In this document: piece by piece, positions 8,327 to 16,762 of the stretch
Layout of the letters: each line of letters begins with the position of its first letter
Numbering within the stretch: position 1 is the first letter of the stretch
Source: Clostridium lundense DSM 17049
GTDB taxonomy: Bacteria > Bacillota > Clostridia > Clostridiales > Clostridiaceae
Assembly (NCBI RefSeq): GCF_000619945.1
Contig: NZ_JHVC01000020.1
Location: 3,251-67,250, forward strand
Length of the DNA stretch: 64,000 nucleotides
Reading direction: 5' to 3'
The notes under the pieces: model-generated
What the model was told of the DNA's origin: nothing
The model's database searches: none
Seen by the model: only the letters and a program-made list of their open reading frames with translations
Position numbers and translations under genes: made by a program

Positions 8327-8953
8327 ATGAAGACAATAGATATGACGGGAAAAACAGTAGAGGATGCTGTTAGTAATGCGCTAAAAGAACTTAATGTATC
8401 TGAGGATAAAGTTGAGGTGCAAGTTCTTGATGAAGGTAGCAAAGGGCTATTCAAACTAATTGGCGCACGACCTGCAAAGGTTAGAGTAACTGTAAAAAAA
8501 GATTATGTATATGAAGCTAAGAATTTTTTAAAAGAGATTTTAGAAACTATGGGGATAAAAGCAGAAATAAGGGTAAAAGAAGAAGAAAATATTTTAAGAA
8601 TTTCTATGACAGGCCCAGATATGGGAATACTTATAGGTTATAGGGGAGAAACATTAGATTCACTGCAATATCTAATAAGTCTTGTAGTAAATAGAGACCA
8701 CGAAGATGAATATAAAAGAGTAATATTAGATACAGAAAACTATAGACAAAAAAGGGAAGAAACTTTAAAAAGACTTGCTGTAAAAATAGCTACTAAAGCT
8801 AGAAGAACAGGAAAGACTATAAAATTAGAACCAATGAACCCATATGAAAGAAGGATAATTCATTCAGTTCTTCAGAACAGTCCCTATGTTGAAACCTATA
8901 GTGAAGGCGAAGAGCCATATAGAAGAGTAGTTGTAGACTTAAAGAAAGCCTGA
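8327..8953 (+). CDS. jag: Jag/KhpB RNA-binding protein (SpoIIIJ-associated)
   Basis: 208 residues with three domains in order: a Jag N-terminal domain (to ~55, TVEDAVSNALKELNV), a KH domain (~75-150, containing IGYRGETLDSLQYL) and a C-terminal R3H domain (~150-208, MNPYERRIIHSVLQ). KhpB proteins bind RNA and affect cell elongation in streptococci. Its place after yidC is conserved across Firmicutes. The last codons form the left arm of a terminator. Confidence 0.95.
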   Translation: MKTIDMTGKTVEDAVSNALKELNVSEDKVEVQVLDEGSKGLFKLIGARPAKVRVTVKKDYVYEAKNFLKEILETMGIKAEIRVKEEENILRISMTGPDMGILIGYRGETLDSLQYLISLVVNRDHEDEYKRVILDTENYRQKREETLKRLAVKIATKARRTGKTIKLEPMNPYERRIIHSVLQNSPYVETYSEGEEPYRRVVVDLKKA

Positions 8954-8967
8954 TGATGGCTTTCTTT
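8941..8967 (+). terminator. intrinsic terminator overlapping the jag stop codon
   Basis: AAAGAAAGCC (8941-8950) pairs perfectly with GGCTTTCTTT (8958-8967) around a seven-base loop that holds the jag stop codon; T residues follow. The terminator is therefore partly coding and marks the end of the rpmH-jag unit. Confidence 0.85.
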
Positions 8968-9011
8968 TTAACTTTATAGTAACAAAAAGCTGTAATAAGG
9001 AGTGTAATAAT

Positions 9012-10391
9012 ATGAAAGAATTTGATACTATAGCAGCGGTGTCAACGGTATTAGGAGAAGGCGGAATTTCAATTATTAGAGTTTCAGGAAGCATGTGCAT
9101 AAAGATAGTGGATAGCATTTTTAAAGCTAAAAATGGAAAGGCTTTAAGTGATATTAAGCCTTATAGTATGAGATATGGTCATATTGTAGAAAGAGAAACT
9201 GGAGATATTTTAGATGAAGTTTTAGTAAGTTATATGAAGGGGCCAAGAAGTTTTACTGCAGAAGATACAGTAGAAATAAATTGTCATGGTGGAGTTACCC
9301 CTACGAAAAAAATATTGCAAGAAGTTATAAAAGCTGGAGCAAGGCTTGCAGAACCTGGAGAATTTACTAAAAGAGCCTTTTTAAATGGCAGAATTGATTT
9401 AAGTCAAGCGGAAGCAGTTATTGATATAATAAGAGCTAAGACTGATTTATCAATGAAGTCAGCAGTTTTACAATCTGGAGGAAGAATTTCTAAGGAAATA
9501 AATTCTTTAAGGAATAAATTACTTCAAACTATAGCCCATATAGAAGCTACTGTTGATTTTCCAGAAGAAGATTTAGAGGAGATCACAGGAAAACAAGTAG
9601 GCAAAGAATTGTTAGAAATAGATAAAGAGATTAGCAAGTTATTGGATACAGCAGATGAAGGAAAAATTCTTAGAGAAGGCTTAAATGTAGTTATTGTTGG
9701 TAAACCTAATGTTGGTAAATCATCATTATTAAATGCACTTCTTATGGAGAAAAGAGCGATAGTTACTGAAATTCCAGGAACTACAAGAGATGTTATAGAA
9801 GAATACATAAATTTAGATGGAGTACCAATAAAAATAGTTGATACAGCAGGAATAAGAGAAACACAAGATATTGTTGAGAAAATTGGTGTTGAAAAATCTA
9901 AAGAAAAAATTAATGAATCAGATTTAATCATTCTTATGCTAGATTCTAGTAAAGAATTGGATAATGAAGATTATGAAATAATTGATTATATAAAAGATAG
10001 AAAATATATAGTGCTTTTAAACAAAAAAGATTTAGATAGTAAAATAAATAAGGATTATTTACATGGATTAAATTCTAAATACGTAATAGAGACTTCTGCA
10101 AAGACAGGACAGGGCCTTGAGAGCCTGAAACAGTGCATAAAAGATTTATTTTTCAATGGAGAAGTAAAGTCTGGAGATGTTATAATAACTAATACAAGAC
10201 ATAAGGAAGCTTTAATTAGGGCAAAAGAAAGTTGCATATCAGCAATAAATACTTTAAATGATACTTTGGCTATAGATTTAGCATCTATAGATATTAGAAA
10301 TGCATGGTTAAAACTTGGTGAGATAACCGGGGAAACATTAGAAGAAGATATTATAGATAAAATATTCTCAGAATTTTGTTTAGGAAAGTAG
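9012..10391 (+). CDS. mnmE: tRNA uridine-5-carboxymethylaminomethyl modification GTPase MnmE
   Basis: With MnmG it modifies the wobble uridine of certain tRNAs. 459 residues. The N-terminal folate-binding domain starts DTIAAVSTVLGEGGISIIRVSG; a G domain is inserted with G1 GKPNVGKSS near residue 231, G3 DTAGIRET and G4 NKKD. The protein ends FCLGK, which carries the essential Cys of the CxGK motif. It is ten bases before mnmG, its functional partner. Confidence 0.97.
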   Translation: MKEFDTIAAVSTVLGEGGISIIRVSGSMCIKIVDSIFKAKNGKALSDIKPYSMRYGHIVERETGDILDEVLVSYMKGPRSFTAEDTVEINCHGGVTPTKKILQEVIKAGARLAEPGEFTKRAFLNGRIDLSQAEAVIDIIRAKTDLSMKSAVLQSGGRISKEINSLRNKLLQTIAHIEATVDFPEEDLEEITGKQVGKELLEIDKEISKLLDTADEGKILREGLNVVIVGKPNVGKSSLLNALLMEKRAIVTEIPGTTRDVIEEYINLDGVPIKIVDTAGIRETQDIVEKIGVEKSKEKINESDLIILMLDSSKELDNEDYEIIDYIKDRKYIVLLNKKDLDSKINKDYLHGLNSKYVIETSAKTGQGLESLKQCIKDLFFNGEVKSGDVIITNTRHKEALIRAKESCISAINTLNDTLAIDLASIDIRNAWLKLGEITGETLEEDIIDKIFSEFCLGK

Positions 10392-10401
10392 GGAGAAGCA
10401 T

Positions 10402-12285
10402 ATGAAATATTTCGCAGGAGATTATGATGTTGTTGTAGTTGGAGCAGGTCATGCTGGTTGTGAGGCTGGACTCGCTGCTGCTAGAATTGGTTGTAAGGTT
10501 TTAGTTTGCACTATAAATCTAGATAGCGTTGCATTAATGCCATGTAATCCTAACATAGGTGGTACAGCTAAAGGTCATTTGGTAAGAGAAATAGATGCTT
10601 TAGGGGGAGAAATGGGTATAAATATAGACCACTCCTTTATACAATCTAGGATGTTAAACACATCTAAGGGCCCTGCTGTACATTCACTTAGAGCACAGGC
10701 AGATAAAAGAAGATATTGCGAAAGAATGAAAGGTGTACTTGAAAGAGAAGAAAATTTAACATTAAAACAAATAGAAGTTATTTCAATAGATGCAGAAGAT
10801 AATAAGATCAAGGGAGTACTAACCAAAAATGGAGCATATTATACTACAAAAACAGTTATATTAGCTACTGGAACTTACCTAAAGGGAAAAGTAATTATAG
10901 GAGATATAAGCTATAGTAGTGGTCCTAATGGATTATTTCCTGCAAATGATTTATCTCAGTGTCTTTTAGATATGGGAATAAAATTAAGAAGATTTAAGAC
11001 AGGAACACCAGCTAGAGTAAATGCAAAAACAGTGGATTTTTCAAGGATGATTGAGCAAGCTGGAGATGAAAGAATAGTTCCATTTTCATTTATGAGTGAT
11101 AAATTAGAAAAAGATCAAATTTCTTGTTATCTAACTTATACAAATGAAACAACTCATGAGATTATAAGAAAGAATATACATAGATCACCTTTATATAATG
11201 GTTCCATAGAGGGAATTGGTCCAAGATATTGTCCATCAATAGAAGATAAAGTTATGAGATTTCCAGACAAAGAAAAACACCAAGTATTTATAGAACCAGA
11301 AGGAGAAAATACTAATGAATTATATGTTGGAGGAATGTCAAGTTCTTTGCCTGAAGATGTACAAATAGCTATGTATAGAACAGTGCCAGGACTTGAAAAT
11401 GCAGAGTTTTTAAGAACTGCATATGCTATAGAATATGATTCTATAGATCCGCAGCAATTAAAGTTGTCTTTAGAATTTAAAGATATTGAAGGCTTATTTG
11501 GAGCAGGTCAAATTAATGGAAGTTCAGGATATGAAGAGGCTGGATCTCAAGGACTAATAGCAGGTATAAATGCAGCTATGAAAGTAAAAGAAAAACAACC
11601 TTTAATTTTAAATAGATCTGATGCATACATAGGTGTATTAATTGATGATTTAGTAACTAAGGGAACTAATGAGCCTTATAGAATGATGACATCACGTTCA
11701 GAGTATAGATTACTTTTAAGACAAGATAATGCTGATTTAAGACTTACAGAGATGGGATACTCTGTGGGGCTTGTGAATGAGGAAAGATATAAAAAATATT
11801 TAGTTAGAAAACAAAAAATAGAAGAAGAAATTGAAAGAATTAAAAATATTCAAGTAACAAATAAAAAGGAAGTTAATGAGTTTTTAGTATCTCTAAATTC
11901 TGTTGAACTTAGAAAACCTATTAGTTTATATGAGCTAATAAAGAGACCAGAACTTGATTATTTTAAGATACAAAATCTAGATATAGAAAGACCAGAATTG
12001 CCTTTTGATATACAAGAAGAAGTAAATACTATGGCTAAATATGAAGGATATATACAGAAGCAGTTGGATCAAGTTCAGCAATATAGGAAATTTGAAAAAA
12101 GAATTATTCCAGAGAATATAGATTATAATAATGTACATGGATTAAGAAAAGAAGCTGTACAGAAATTAGATAAGATTAGACCAATGAATATAGGTCAGGC
12201 TTCTAGAATATCTGGAGTATCACCAGCAGATGTATCTGTTCTTCTAATTTATTTGGAACATAAATTTAAAAAAGACAATGAATAA
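10402..12285 (+). CDS. mnmG: tRNA uridine modification enzyme MnmG (GidA)
   Basis: FAD-dependent partner of MnmE in wobble uridine modification. 627 residues, normal length. The N-terminal dinucleotide-binding motif is VVVGAGHAGCEAGLAAAR; conserved blocks include CNPNIGGTAKGHLVREIDALGG, GTYLKG and the C-terminal RISGVSPADVSVLLIYLE. It follows mnmE by ten bases with GGGAGAAGC as ribosome site. Confidence 0.97.
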   Translation: MKYFAGDYDVVVVGAGHAGCEAGLAAARIGCKVLVCTINLDSVALMPCNPNIGGTAKGHLVREIDALGGEMGINIDHSFIQSRMLNTSKGPAVHSLRAQADKRRYCERMKGVLEREENLTLKQIEVISIDAEDNKIKGVLTKNGAYYTTKTVILATGTYLKGKVIIGDISYSSGPNGLFPANDLSQCLLDMGIKLRRFKTGTPARVNAKTVDFSRMIEQAGDERIVPFSFMSDKLEKDQISCYLTYTNETTHEIIRKNIHRSPLYNGSIEGIGPRYCPSIEDKVMRFPDKEKHQVFIEPEGENTNELYVGGMSSSLPEDVQIAMYRTVPGLENAEFLRTAYAIEYDSIDPQQLKLSLEFKDIEGLFGAGQINGSSGYEEAGSQGLIAGINAAMKVKEKQPLILNRSDAYIGVLIDDLVTKGTNEPYRMMTSRSEYRLLLRQDNADLRLTEMGYSVGLVNEERYKKYLVRKQKIEEEIERIKNIQVTNKKEVNEFLVSLNSVELRKPISLYELIKRPELDYFKIQNLDIERPELPFDIQEEVNTMAKYEGYIQKQLDQVQQYRKFEKRIIPENIDYNNVHGLRKEAVQKLDKIRPMNIGQASRISGVSPADVSVLLIYLEHKFKKDNE

Positions 12286-12364
12286 TTAATTTCATTAGTA
12301 AAAAAAGCATTAATAAAATAAATGAATATATAAATTCATTTATTTTATATATTGGAGGTAAATT

Positions 12365-13084
12365 ATGCAATATTTCGATCTTTTAAGTTCTGCTTGTAAA
12401 GATATTGGCATGGATTTTGATGAAAAAATGTATAATAATTTTATCAAGTATAAGGATTTGATAAAAGAGTGGAATGAAAAAATAAATCTTACTGCGATAA
12501 CAGAAGATGAAGAGATTATTAAAAAGCATTTTATAGATAGTATAAAAATCTATAAGTTTTCACCTTTAAAAGAATGTAAAAAAATAATAGATATTGGCAC
12601 TGGTGCTGGTTTTCCAGGAATACCAATAAGAATTGTGGATAGCAATAAGGAAATAATTCTTCTAGATTCTTTAAATAAAAGATTAAAATTTTTAGACGAA
12701 GTTATAAGTGAACTACAATTAAATAATATTAGTACTTTACATGGAAGAGCTGAAGATTTTTCAAAAAAAAGTGAGTATAGAGAAAAGTTTGATGCTGTTG
12801 TCTCAAGAGCTGTTGCTAATTTAGCAGTATTAAGTGAATTTTGTTTGCCTTATGTGAAAATAGGAGGATATTTTATTGCTATGAAAGGACCAGCTATAGA
12901 TGAAGAGATTAAAGAAGGAGAAAAAGCTATAGGCCTATTGGGTGGAAAAGTTGAAGAAATTATAAAAGTGGAAATAGAAGAAAGTGATTTACAACATAAT
13001 TTAGTAGTAATAAAGAAGGTAAATAATACTCCAGGAAAGTATCCTAGAAAGGCTGGAACTGCTGCTAAAAACCCAATCAAATAA
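12365..13084 (+). CDS. rsmG: 16S rRNA guanine-N7 methyltransferase RsmG
   Basis: Methylates G527 (E. coli numbering) of 16S rRNA. 239 residues with the SAM-binding motif IIDIGTGAGFPGIPIRI near residue 75, then SRAVANLAVLSEFCLPYVK and GKYPRKAG at the C-terminus, all family features. TTGGAGG precedes the ATG. An AT-rich palindrome, AAATGAATATATAAATTCATTT, is centred near 12330 in the short gap after mnmG. Confidence 0.95.
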   Translation: MQYFDLLSSACKDIGMDFDEKMYNNFIKYKDLIKEWNEKINLTAITEDEEIIKKHFIDSIKIYKFSPLKECKKIIDIGTGAGFPGIPIRIVDSNKEIILLDSLNKRLKFLDEVISELQLNNISTLHGRAEDFSKKSEYREKFDAVVSRAVANLAVLSEFCLPYVKIGGYFIAMKGPAIDEEIKEGEKAIGLLGGKVEEIIKVEIEESDLQHNLVVIKKVNNTPGKYPRKAGTAAKNPIK

Positions 13085-13198
13085 TATTATTTATTATGTA
13101 GCAATTTGTCATAGAAATGTTATAGAATAAAAGAAGGATTTTGAATAAGTGTGGAGAATTTGTTTAGATAAAGGAAAACATAAGAGGGATGGTTAGCT

Positions 13199-13978
13199 AT
13201 GGAAGGAAATGTAAATTTTATTAATACCGAATTAATTTCTCCTAATGTATATCAACCAAGAAAAGTTTTCAATGAAGAAGCTATAGATGAACTAGCTAAA
13301 TCAATAAAAAGTTATGGTATAATCCAACCCTTATCAGTAAGACGAATAGGAGAAAATAGATTTGAGCTCGTTGCTGGAGAAAGAAGATTAAGAGCTGCTA
13401 AAAAAATTGGATTAGAAGAAGTACCTGTTATTATTGTAGATGTAACTGATAAAGAATCAGCGGCTATAGCATTATTAGAAAATATACAGAGAGAAGATTT
13501 AAATTTTTTAGAAGAGGCTGAAGCTTATTATAATTTAATAAAAGAGCATAACTATACACAGGAACAATTAGCTGGACTTATAGGAAAAAAACAGTCTACT
13601 ATAGCTAATAAAATAAGGCTTCTAAAACTTTATCCGGATATTAGGAAGTTATTATTAGAGAATAATTTAACAGAAAGGCATGCTAGAGCATTATTAAAGT
13701 TACCTACAGAAGAGTTGCAAAAGAAAATATTAAAAGTAGTTATAAAAAAGTCTTTAAATGTAAAGAAAACAGAAGAACTAATTGAAAAAGAACTTATAAA
13801 AATTACAGAAAATAATCTAGCTAAGGATGGAAAAAAGAGAATCAAGGGGATATTTAGTCCAAAGGTTTATATAAATACAGTAAAGCAAGTATTTGATAAG
13901 TATGGTGTAACAGCTCAATATACATCTAAAGAATTAGAAGATAAAATTCAAATTACTATCAATATCCCTAAAAAGTAA
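13199..13978 (+). CDS. noc: ParB-family nucleoid occlusion-type protein (Noc)
   Basis: 259 residues: ParB N-terminal CTPase domain (VYQPRKVFNEEAIDELAKSI, then the CTP-binding box ELVAGERRLRAAK) followed by the helix-turn-helix DNA-binding region (YTQEQLAGLIGKKQSTIANKIRLL). The position between rsmG and parA matches noc of B. subtilis, so nucleoid occlusion is the likely role. Unlike B. subtilis Noc there is no N-terminal amphipathic membrane helix: the protein begins about 12 residues before the ParB domain, and an in-frame stop lies just upstream. It might instead be a second Spo0J-like protein. Confidence 0.85.
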   Translation: MEGNVNFINTELISPNVYQPRKVFNEEAIDELAKSIKSYGIIQPLSVRRIGENRFELVAGERRLRAAKKIGLEEVPVIIVDVTDKESAAIALLENIQREDLNFLEEAEAYYNLIKEHNYTQEQLAGLIGKKQSTIANKIRLLKLYPDIRKLLLENNLTERHARALLKLPTEELQKKILKVVIKKSLNVKKTEELIEKELIKITENNLAKDGKKRIKGIFSPKVYINTVKQVFDKYGVTAQYTSKELEDKIQITINIPKK

Positions 13979-13980
13979 AA

Positions 13981-13996
13981 TGTTCCACGTGAAACA
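13981..13996. promoter_or_regulatory. parS centromere site 1
   Basis: TGTTCCACGTGAAACA matches the parS consensus TGTTNCACGTGAAACA at every defined position. It starts two bases after the noc stop codon, upstream of parA. Confidence 0.95.
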
Positions 13997-14020
13997 TTTA
14001 AAGTTAATAGCTATATAAAA

Positions 14021-14058
14021 ATGGAGCTCATTAATCAATGGGCTTCTATTTTTATATA
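14021..14058 (+). terminator. imperfect terminator after noc
   Basis: AAAAATGGAGCTCATT pairs with AATGGGCTTCTATTTTT with a few mismatches around a short AATC loop; T-rich sequence follows. It likely ends the noc transcript, leaving parA to its own promoter in 14060-14130. Confidence 0.6.
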
Positions 14059-14147
14059 ATTTTCATAAAATACTTTTATTATTATTATAATGAATATATA
14101 ATTAATATAGTAAGTTTATCATATATAAAAGATAGGTGGGGATACAT

Positions 14148-14912
14148 ATGAAGGTTATTTCTATTTTTAATCAAAAGGGTGGAGTAGGAAAGACAACTAC
14201 AAATATTAATTTATGCTCTTATCTTTGTATGGAAGGATACAAAGTACTTTCAATAGATATAGATCCTCAGGGAAATACCACTAGTGGATTGGGTATTGAT
14301 AAGAAAAAGTTGAATGGCTCAATATACGATGTACTAACTTCACATATGTCCATTAAAGATGTAATAATACAAAGCGAACTTATAAATAATTTTTATATAG
14401 CTCCATCCACAATGGAATTAGCAGGAGCGGAAGTTGAATTAATAGGAAGGGACAATAGAGAAAATATATTAAAGGAAAAAATCGGTTTAATTGGAGATGA
14501 TTTTGATTTTATATTTATAGATTGCCCACCATCATTAGGTCTCTTAACTATAAATGCTCTAGTTGCTTCGAATAGTGTACTAATACCTATTCAGTGTGAA
14601 TTTTATGCTTTAGAAGGAGTAGGGCAACTGGTTAATACTATACAACTTGTAAAAAAATCCCTTAATAAACAATTAGAAATAGAAGGGGTTATAATGAGCA
14701 TGTTTGATAGTAGAACAAACCTTTCAAATGAGGTAGTATCAGAAGTAAAAAAGTATTTCAAAAATAAAGTTTATGATAGCAATATTCCTAGAAATATTAG
14801 ATTAGCTGAAGCACCAAGTTTTGGATTACCTATTCTTTTGTATGATGGAAAGTGTAAAGGAGCAGAATCCTATGAGAATTTAACTAAAGAATTTTTAAGG
14901 AGGCAAAAATAG
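14148..14912 (+). CDS. parA: chromosome partitioning ATPase ParA/Soj
   Basis: A deviant Walker ATPase that works with ParB in origin segregation and regulation of DnaA. 254 residues from the chosen ATG. Walker A' is FNQKGGVGKTTTNINL (residues ~7-22), the second ATPase motif is SIDIDPQGNTTSGLG, and FIFIDCPPSLGLLTINAL is Walker B. I chose the ATG at 14148 because AGGTGGGG sits upstream of it and homologues begin MKVIS; an in-frame GTG at 14136 lies within that ribosome site. Confidence 0.95.
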   Translation: MKVISIFNQKGGVGKTTTNINLCSYLCMEGYKVLSIDIDPQGNTTSGLGIDKKKLNGSIYDVLTSHMSIKDVIIQSELINNFYIAPSTMELAGAEVELIGRDNRENILKEKIGLIGDDFDFIFIDCPPSLGLLTINALVASNSVLIPIQCEFYALEGVGQLVNTIQLVKKSLNKQLEIEGVIMSMFDSRTNLSNEVVSEVKKYFKNKVYDSNIPRNIRLAEAPSFGLPILLYDGKCKGAESYENLTKEFLRRQK

Positions 14913-14918
14913 ATAAGA

Positions 14919-15776
14919 ATGAGTAAAAAATTTGGATTAGGAAAAGGATTAGGAGCTCTTATTCCTGAGAATATTAATGAAGATATACCTAGCGATAATA
15001 ATGTAAATGAATTGTCCATAGATTTAATTAGGCCGAATAGTGAACAACCTAGAAAAAATTTTGACGAAGAAGGAATAATTCAATTATCTCAGTCCATTCA
15101 AGAGCACGGGCTAATCCAACCAATAATAGTTAAAAGTGAAAACAATATTTATACAATAGTAGCAGGAGAAAGACGTTGGAGAGCGGCTAAGTTGGCTGGA
15201 CTAAAAAAAATTCCTGTAATTATTATGGATTTAAGTGATAAAGAAGTACTAGAAATATCTTTAATAGAAAATATACAAAGGCAAGACTTAAATCCTATAG
15301 AAGAAGCTAAAGCCTATAAAAAACTTATTTATGAATTTAAATTAACCCAAGAAGAATTAAGCAAAAGATTAGGCAAATCAAGAACAGCTATTGCTAATTG
15401 CTTAAGATTGCTAAATTTAGATGATAGGGTTCAAGAATATTTAATTGACGGAGTTATATCAGAAGGACATGGTAGAGCGATTTTAGCATTGTCAGATAAG
15501 GAATTACAATATAAAGTTTCTCAAACAATTATTGATGAAAATCTCAGTGTAAGAGAGACAGAAAAAATTATAAGGGATTTAGTAAATACAAAGAGCAACG
15601 ATAATAAAAAAAGTGATAAGTCAGATAATCCATACTATATAGATATCAAAAACAGATTAGAAGAATTCTTTGGAACAAAGGTACAGATTAATAGTAAAAA
15701 AAATAAAGGTAAAATTGAAATACAATACTACTCAGAAGAAGATCTTCAAAGAATACTTGATATTTTAAAATTATAA
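14919..15776 (+). CDS. parB: chromosome partitioning protein ParB/Spo0J
   Basis: 285 residues. The N-terminus MSKKFGLGKGLGALIPE is the classic ParB start and includes a ParA-stimulating basic segment. The CTPase domain contains VNELSIDLIRPNSEQPRKNF and the box IVAGERRWRAAKLAG; the helix-turn-helix is TQEELSKRLGKSRTAIANCLRLL; a dimerisation tail follows a low-complexity linker (KSNDNKKSDKSD). It lies six bases after parA. It should load at the two parS sites and spread over origin DNA. Confidence 0.96.
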   Translation: MSKKFGLGKGLGALIPENINEDIPSDNNVNELSIDLIRPNSEQPRKNFDEEGIIQLSQSIQEHGLIQPIIVKSENNIYTIVAGERRWRAAKLAGLKKIPVIIMDLSDKEVLEISLIENIQRQDLNPIEEAKAYKKLIYEFKLTQEELSKRLGKSRTAIANCLRLLNLDDRVQEYLIDGVISEGHGRAILALSDKELQYKVSQTIIDENLSVRETEKIIRDLVNTKSNDNKKSDKSDNPYYIDIKNRLEEFFGTKVQINSKKNKGKIEIQYYSEEDLQRILDILKL

Positions 15777-15793
15777 TAGAAATGGACATATAA

Positions 15794-15809
15794 TGTTTCA
15801 CGTGAAACA
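15794..15809. promoter_or_regulatory. parS centromere site 2
   Basis: TGTTTCACGTGAAACA is a perfect 16-bp palindrome and the most common parS form. It lies between parB and the DUF4446 gene, so the two parS sites bracket parA-parB. Confidence 0.97.
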
Positions 15810-15830
15810 AAACTGGAAGGAGAAGAATAC

Positions 15831-16334
15831 ATGAATAACATACTAAGTATTATAGATAGCTTTCAAAATATAATTATTGCAGCACTTGTAGCTATGGTAA
15901 TAATATTATTTTTTATGGTAATTATACAATTAAAGGCTATTAATAAATTAGAAAATAGATATAGAAAACTTATGAGAGGCACTGATAATAAAAGTATTGA
16001 AGAACTAGTTACTATGCATTTAGACAAGATAGACAAGGCTAGTGAGCAAACTGAATATATGATGGAATTATATAAATCATTAAATAATAGGGTAGATACG
16101 TGTGTTCAAAGAGTATCAATAGTTAGATATAGAGCTTTTGAAGATGTTGGTAGTGATTTGAGTTATTCAATTGCATTATTAGATAATAAAAATAATGGTG
16201 TTATTCTTACAGGTATTTATGGTAGAAATGAAAGTACAACTTATGCCAAACCTATAGACAAAGGATTATCAAGATATGAACTTTCAGATGAAGAGAAATA
16301 TGTATTAGAAGATGCAATGAATAAATCTATATAA
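15831..16334 (+). CDS. DUF4446 membrane protein
   Basis: 167 residues with one N-terminal membrane segment (IIIAALVAMVIILFFMVIIQL, residues ~13-33), a short coiled-coil-like region and a soluble domain with SIVRYRAFEDVGSDLSYSIALLD and NGVILTGIYGRNESTTYAKPI, typical of DUF4446. The gene commonly follows parB in Clostridium and relatives. Function is unknown; location suggests a link to chromosome segregation or sporulation, but this is inference. A hairpin starts ten bases after its stop. Confidence 0.85.
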   Translation: MNNILSIIDSFQNIIIAALVAMVIILFFMVIIQLKAINKLENRYRKLMRGTDNKSIEELVTMHLDKIDKASEQTEYMMELYKSLNNRVDTCVQRVSIVRYRAFEDVGSDLSYSIALLDNKNNGVILTGIYGRNESTTYAKPIDKGLSRYELSDEEKYVLEDAMNKSI

Positions 16335-16339
16335 AATAT

Positions 16340-16388
16340 GAATAAAAAACCTCCTTTATGGCAATATTACCTAAAAGGAGGTTTTTAC
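16340..16388 (+). promoter_or_regulatory. hairpin with hidden Shine-Dalgarno and sigma-F-like promoter
   Basis: AAAAACCTCCTTTA (16345-16358) pairs with TAAAAGGAGGTTTTT (16372-16386, one bulged A). The right arm contains the ribosome site AAAGGAGG of the next gene and ends in a T run, so it also resembles the terminator of the DUF4446 gene. A sigma-F/G-like promoter overlaps it: GAATA (16340-16344), 15-base spacer, GGCAATATTA (16360-16369), matching GGNNANAHTR. Initiation some seven bases later would leave out the left arm and free the ribosome site. Confidence 0.7.
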
Positions 16389-16643
16389 ATGACAATATGC
16401 GTTTCAGAAGAACTTAAATATATAATACAAGAATTAAAAAAAAGAGGATATAAGGTAATTACATCACTAGATGATGAACCATGTGAAGCGGTAATATGTG
16501 ATTTGAAAAATGGTGGATTATCAAAACTAAGCATGAAAAATACTTTGAATAGAGATGGCACTTTAATTGTAGATATAGGATATAAGACTATAGATGAAAT
16601 AGAATACATACTTAATAATAGAACTTATAGTTCCATATTTTAA
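16389..16643 (+). CDS. YkuS-like small protein (UPF0180)
   Basis: 84 residues from the ATG at 16389, which sits seven bases after AAAGGAGG. An upstream in-frame extension to 16338 crosses the hairpin and is unlikely. The protein resembles the UPF0180/YkuS family: an N-terminal helix followed by KKRGYKVITSLDDEPCEAVICDLKNGG, then TLIVDIGYKTIDEIEYIL. Function is unknown in the family. The promoter-like element suggests forespore expression. It converges on yyaC and shares a terminator with it. Confidence 0.75.
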   Translation: MTICVSEELKYIIQELKKRGYKVITSLDDEPCEAVICDLKNGGLSKLSMKNTLNRDGTLIVDIGYKTIDEIEYILNNRTYSSIF

Positions 16644-16698
16644 AATGTTAACAAATTTATAAAATTTCATAATAAAATCTAATTAATTTATAGAGAAA

Positions 16699-16743
16699 TA
16701 AAAGCCAAAGATTATAGTAAAATATATTAATCTTGGCTTTTTA
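16699..16743. terminator. bidirectional terminator between the YkuS-like gene and yyaC
   Basis: AAAAGCCAAAGATTA pairs with TAATCTTGGCTTTT with one bulge, followed by T on the plus strand and by A/T-rich sequence on the other. It lies in the gap between two convergent genes and can serve both. Confidence 0.8.
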
Positions 16744-16762
16744 AATTTTAAATTAATATATT

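Noticed and set aside
13199..15776. noc and parB as a recent duplication or plasmid-derived partition set
   Set aside because: Both lie in the conserved rsmG-noc-parA-parB order near oriC; this is the normal chromosomal layout.
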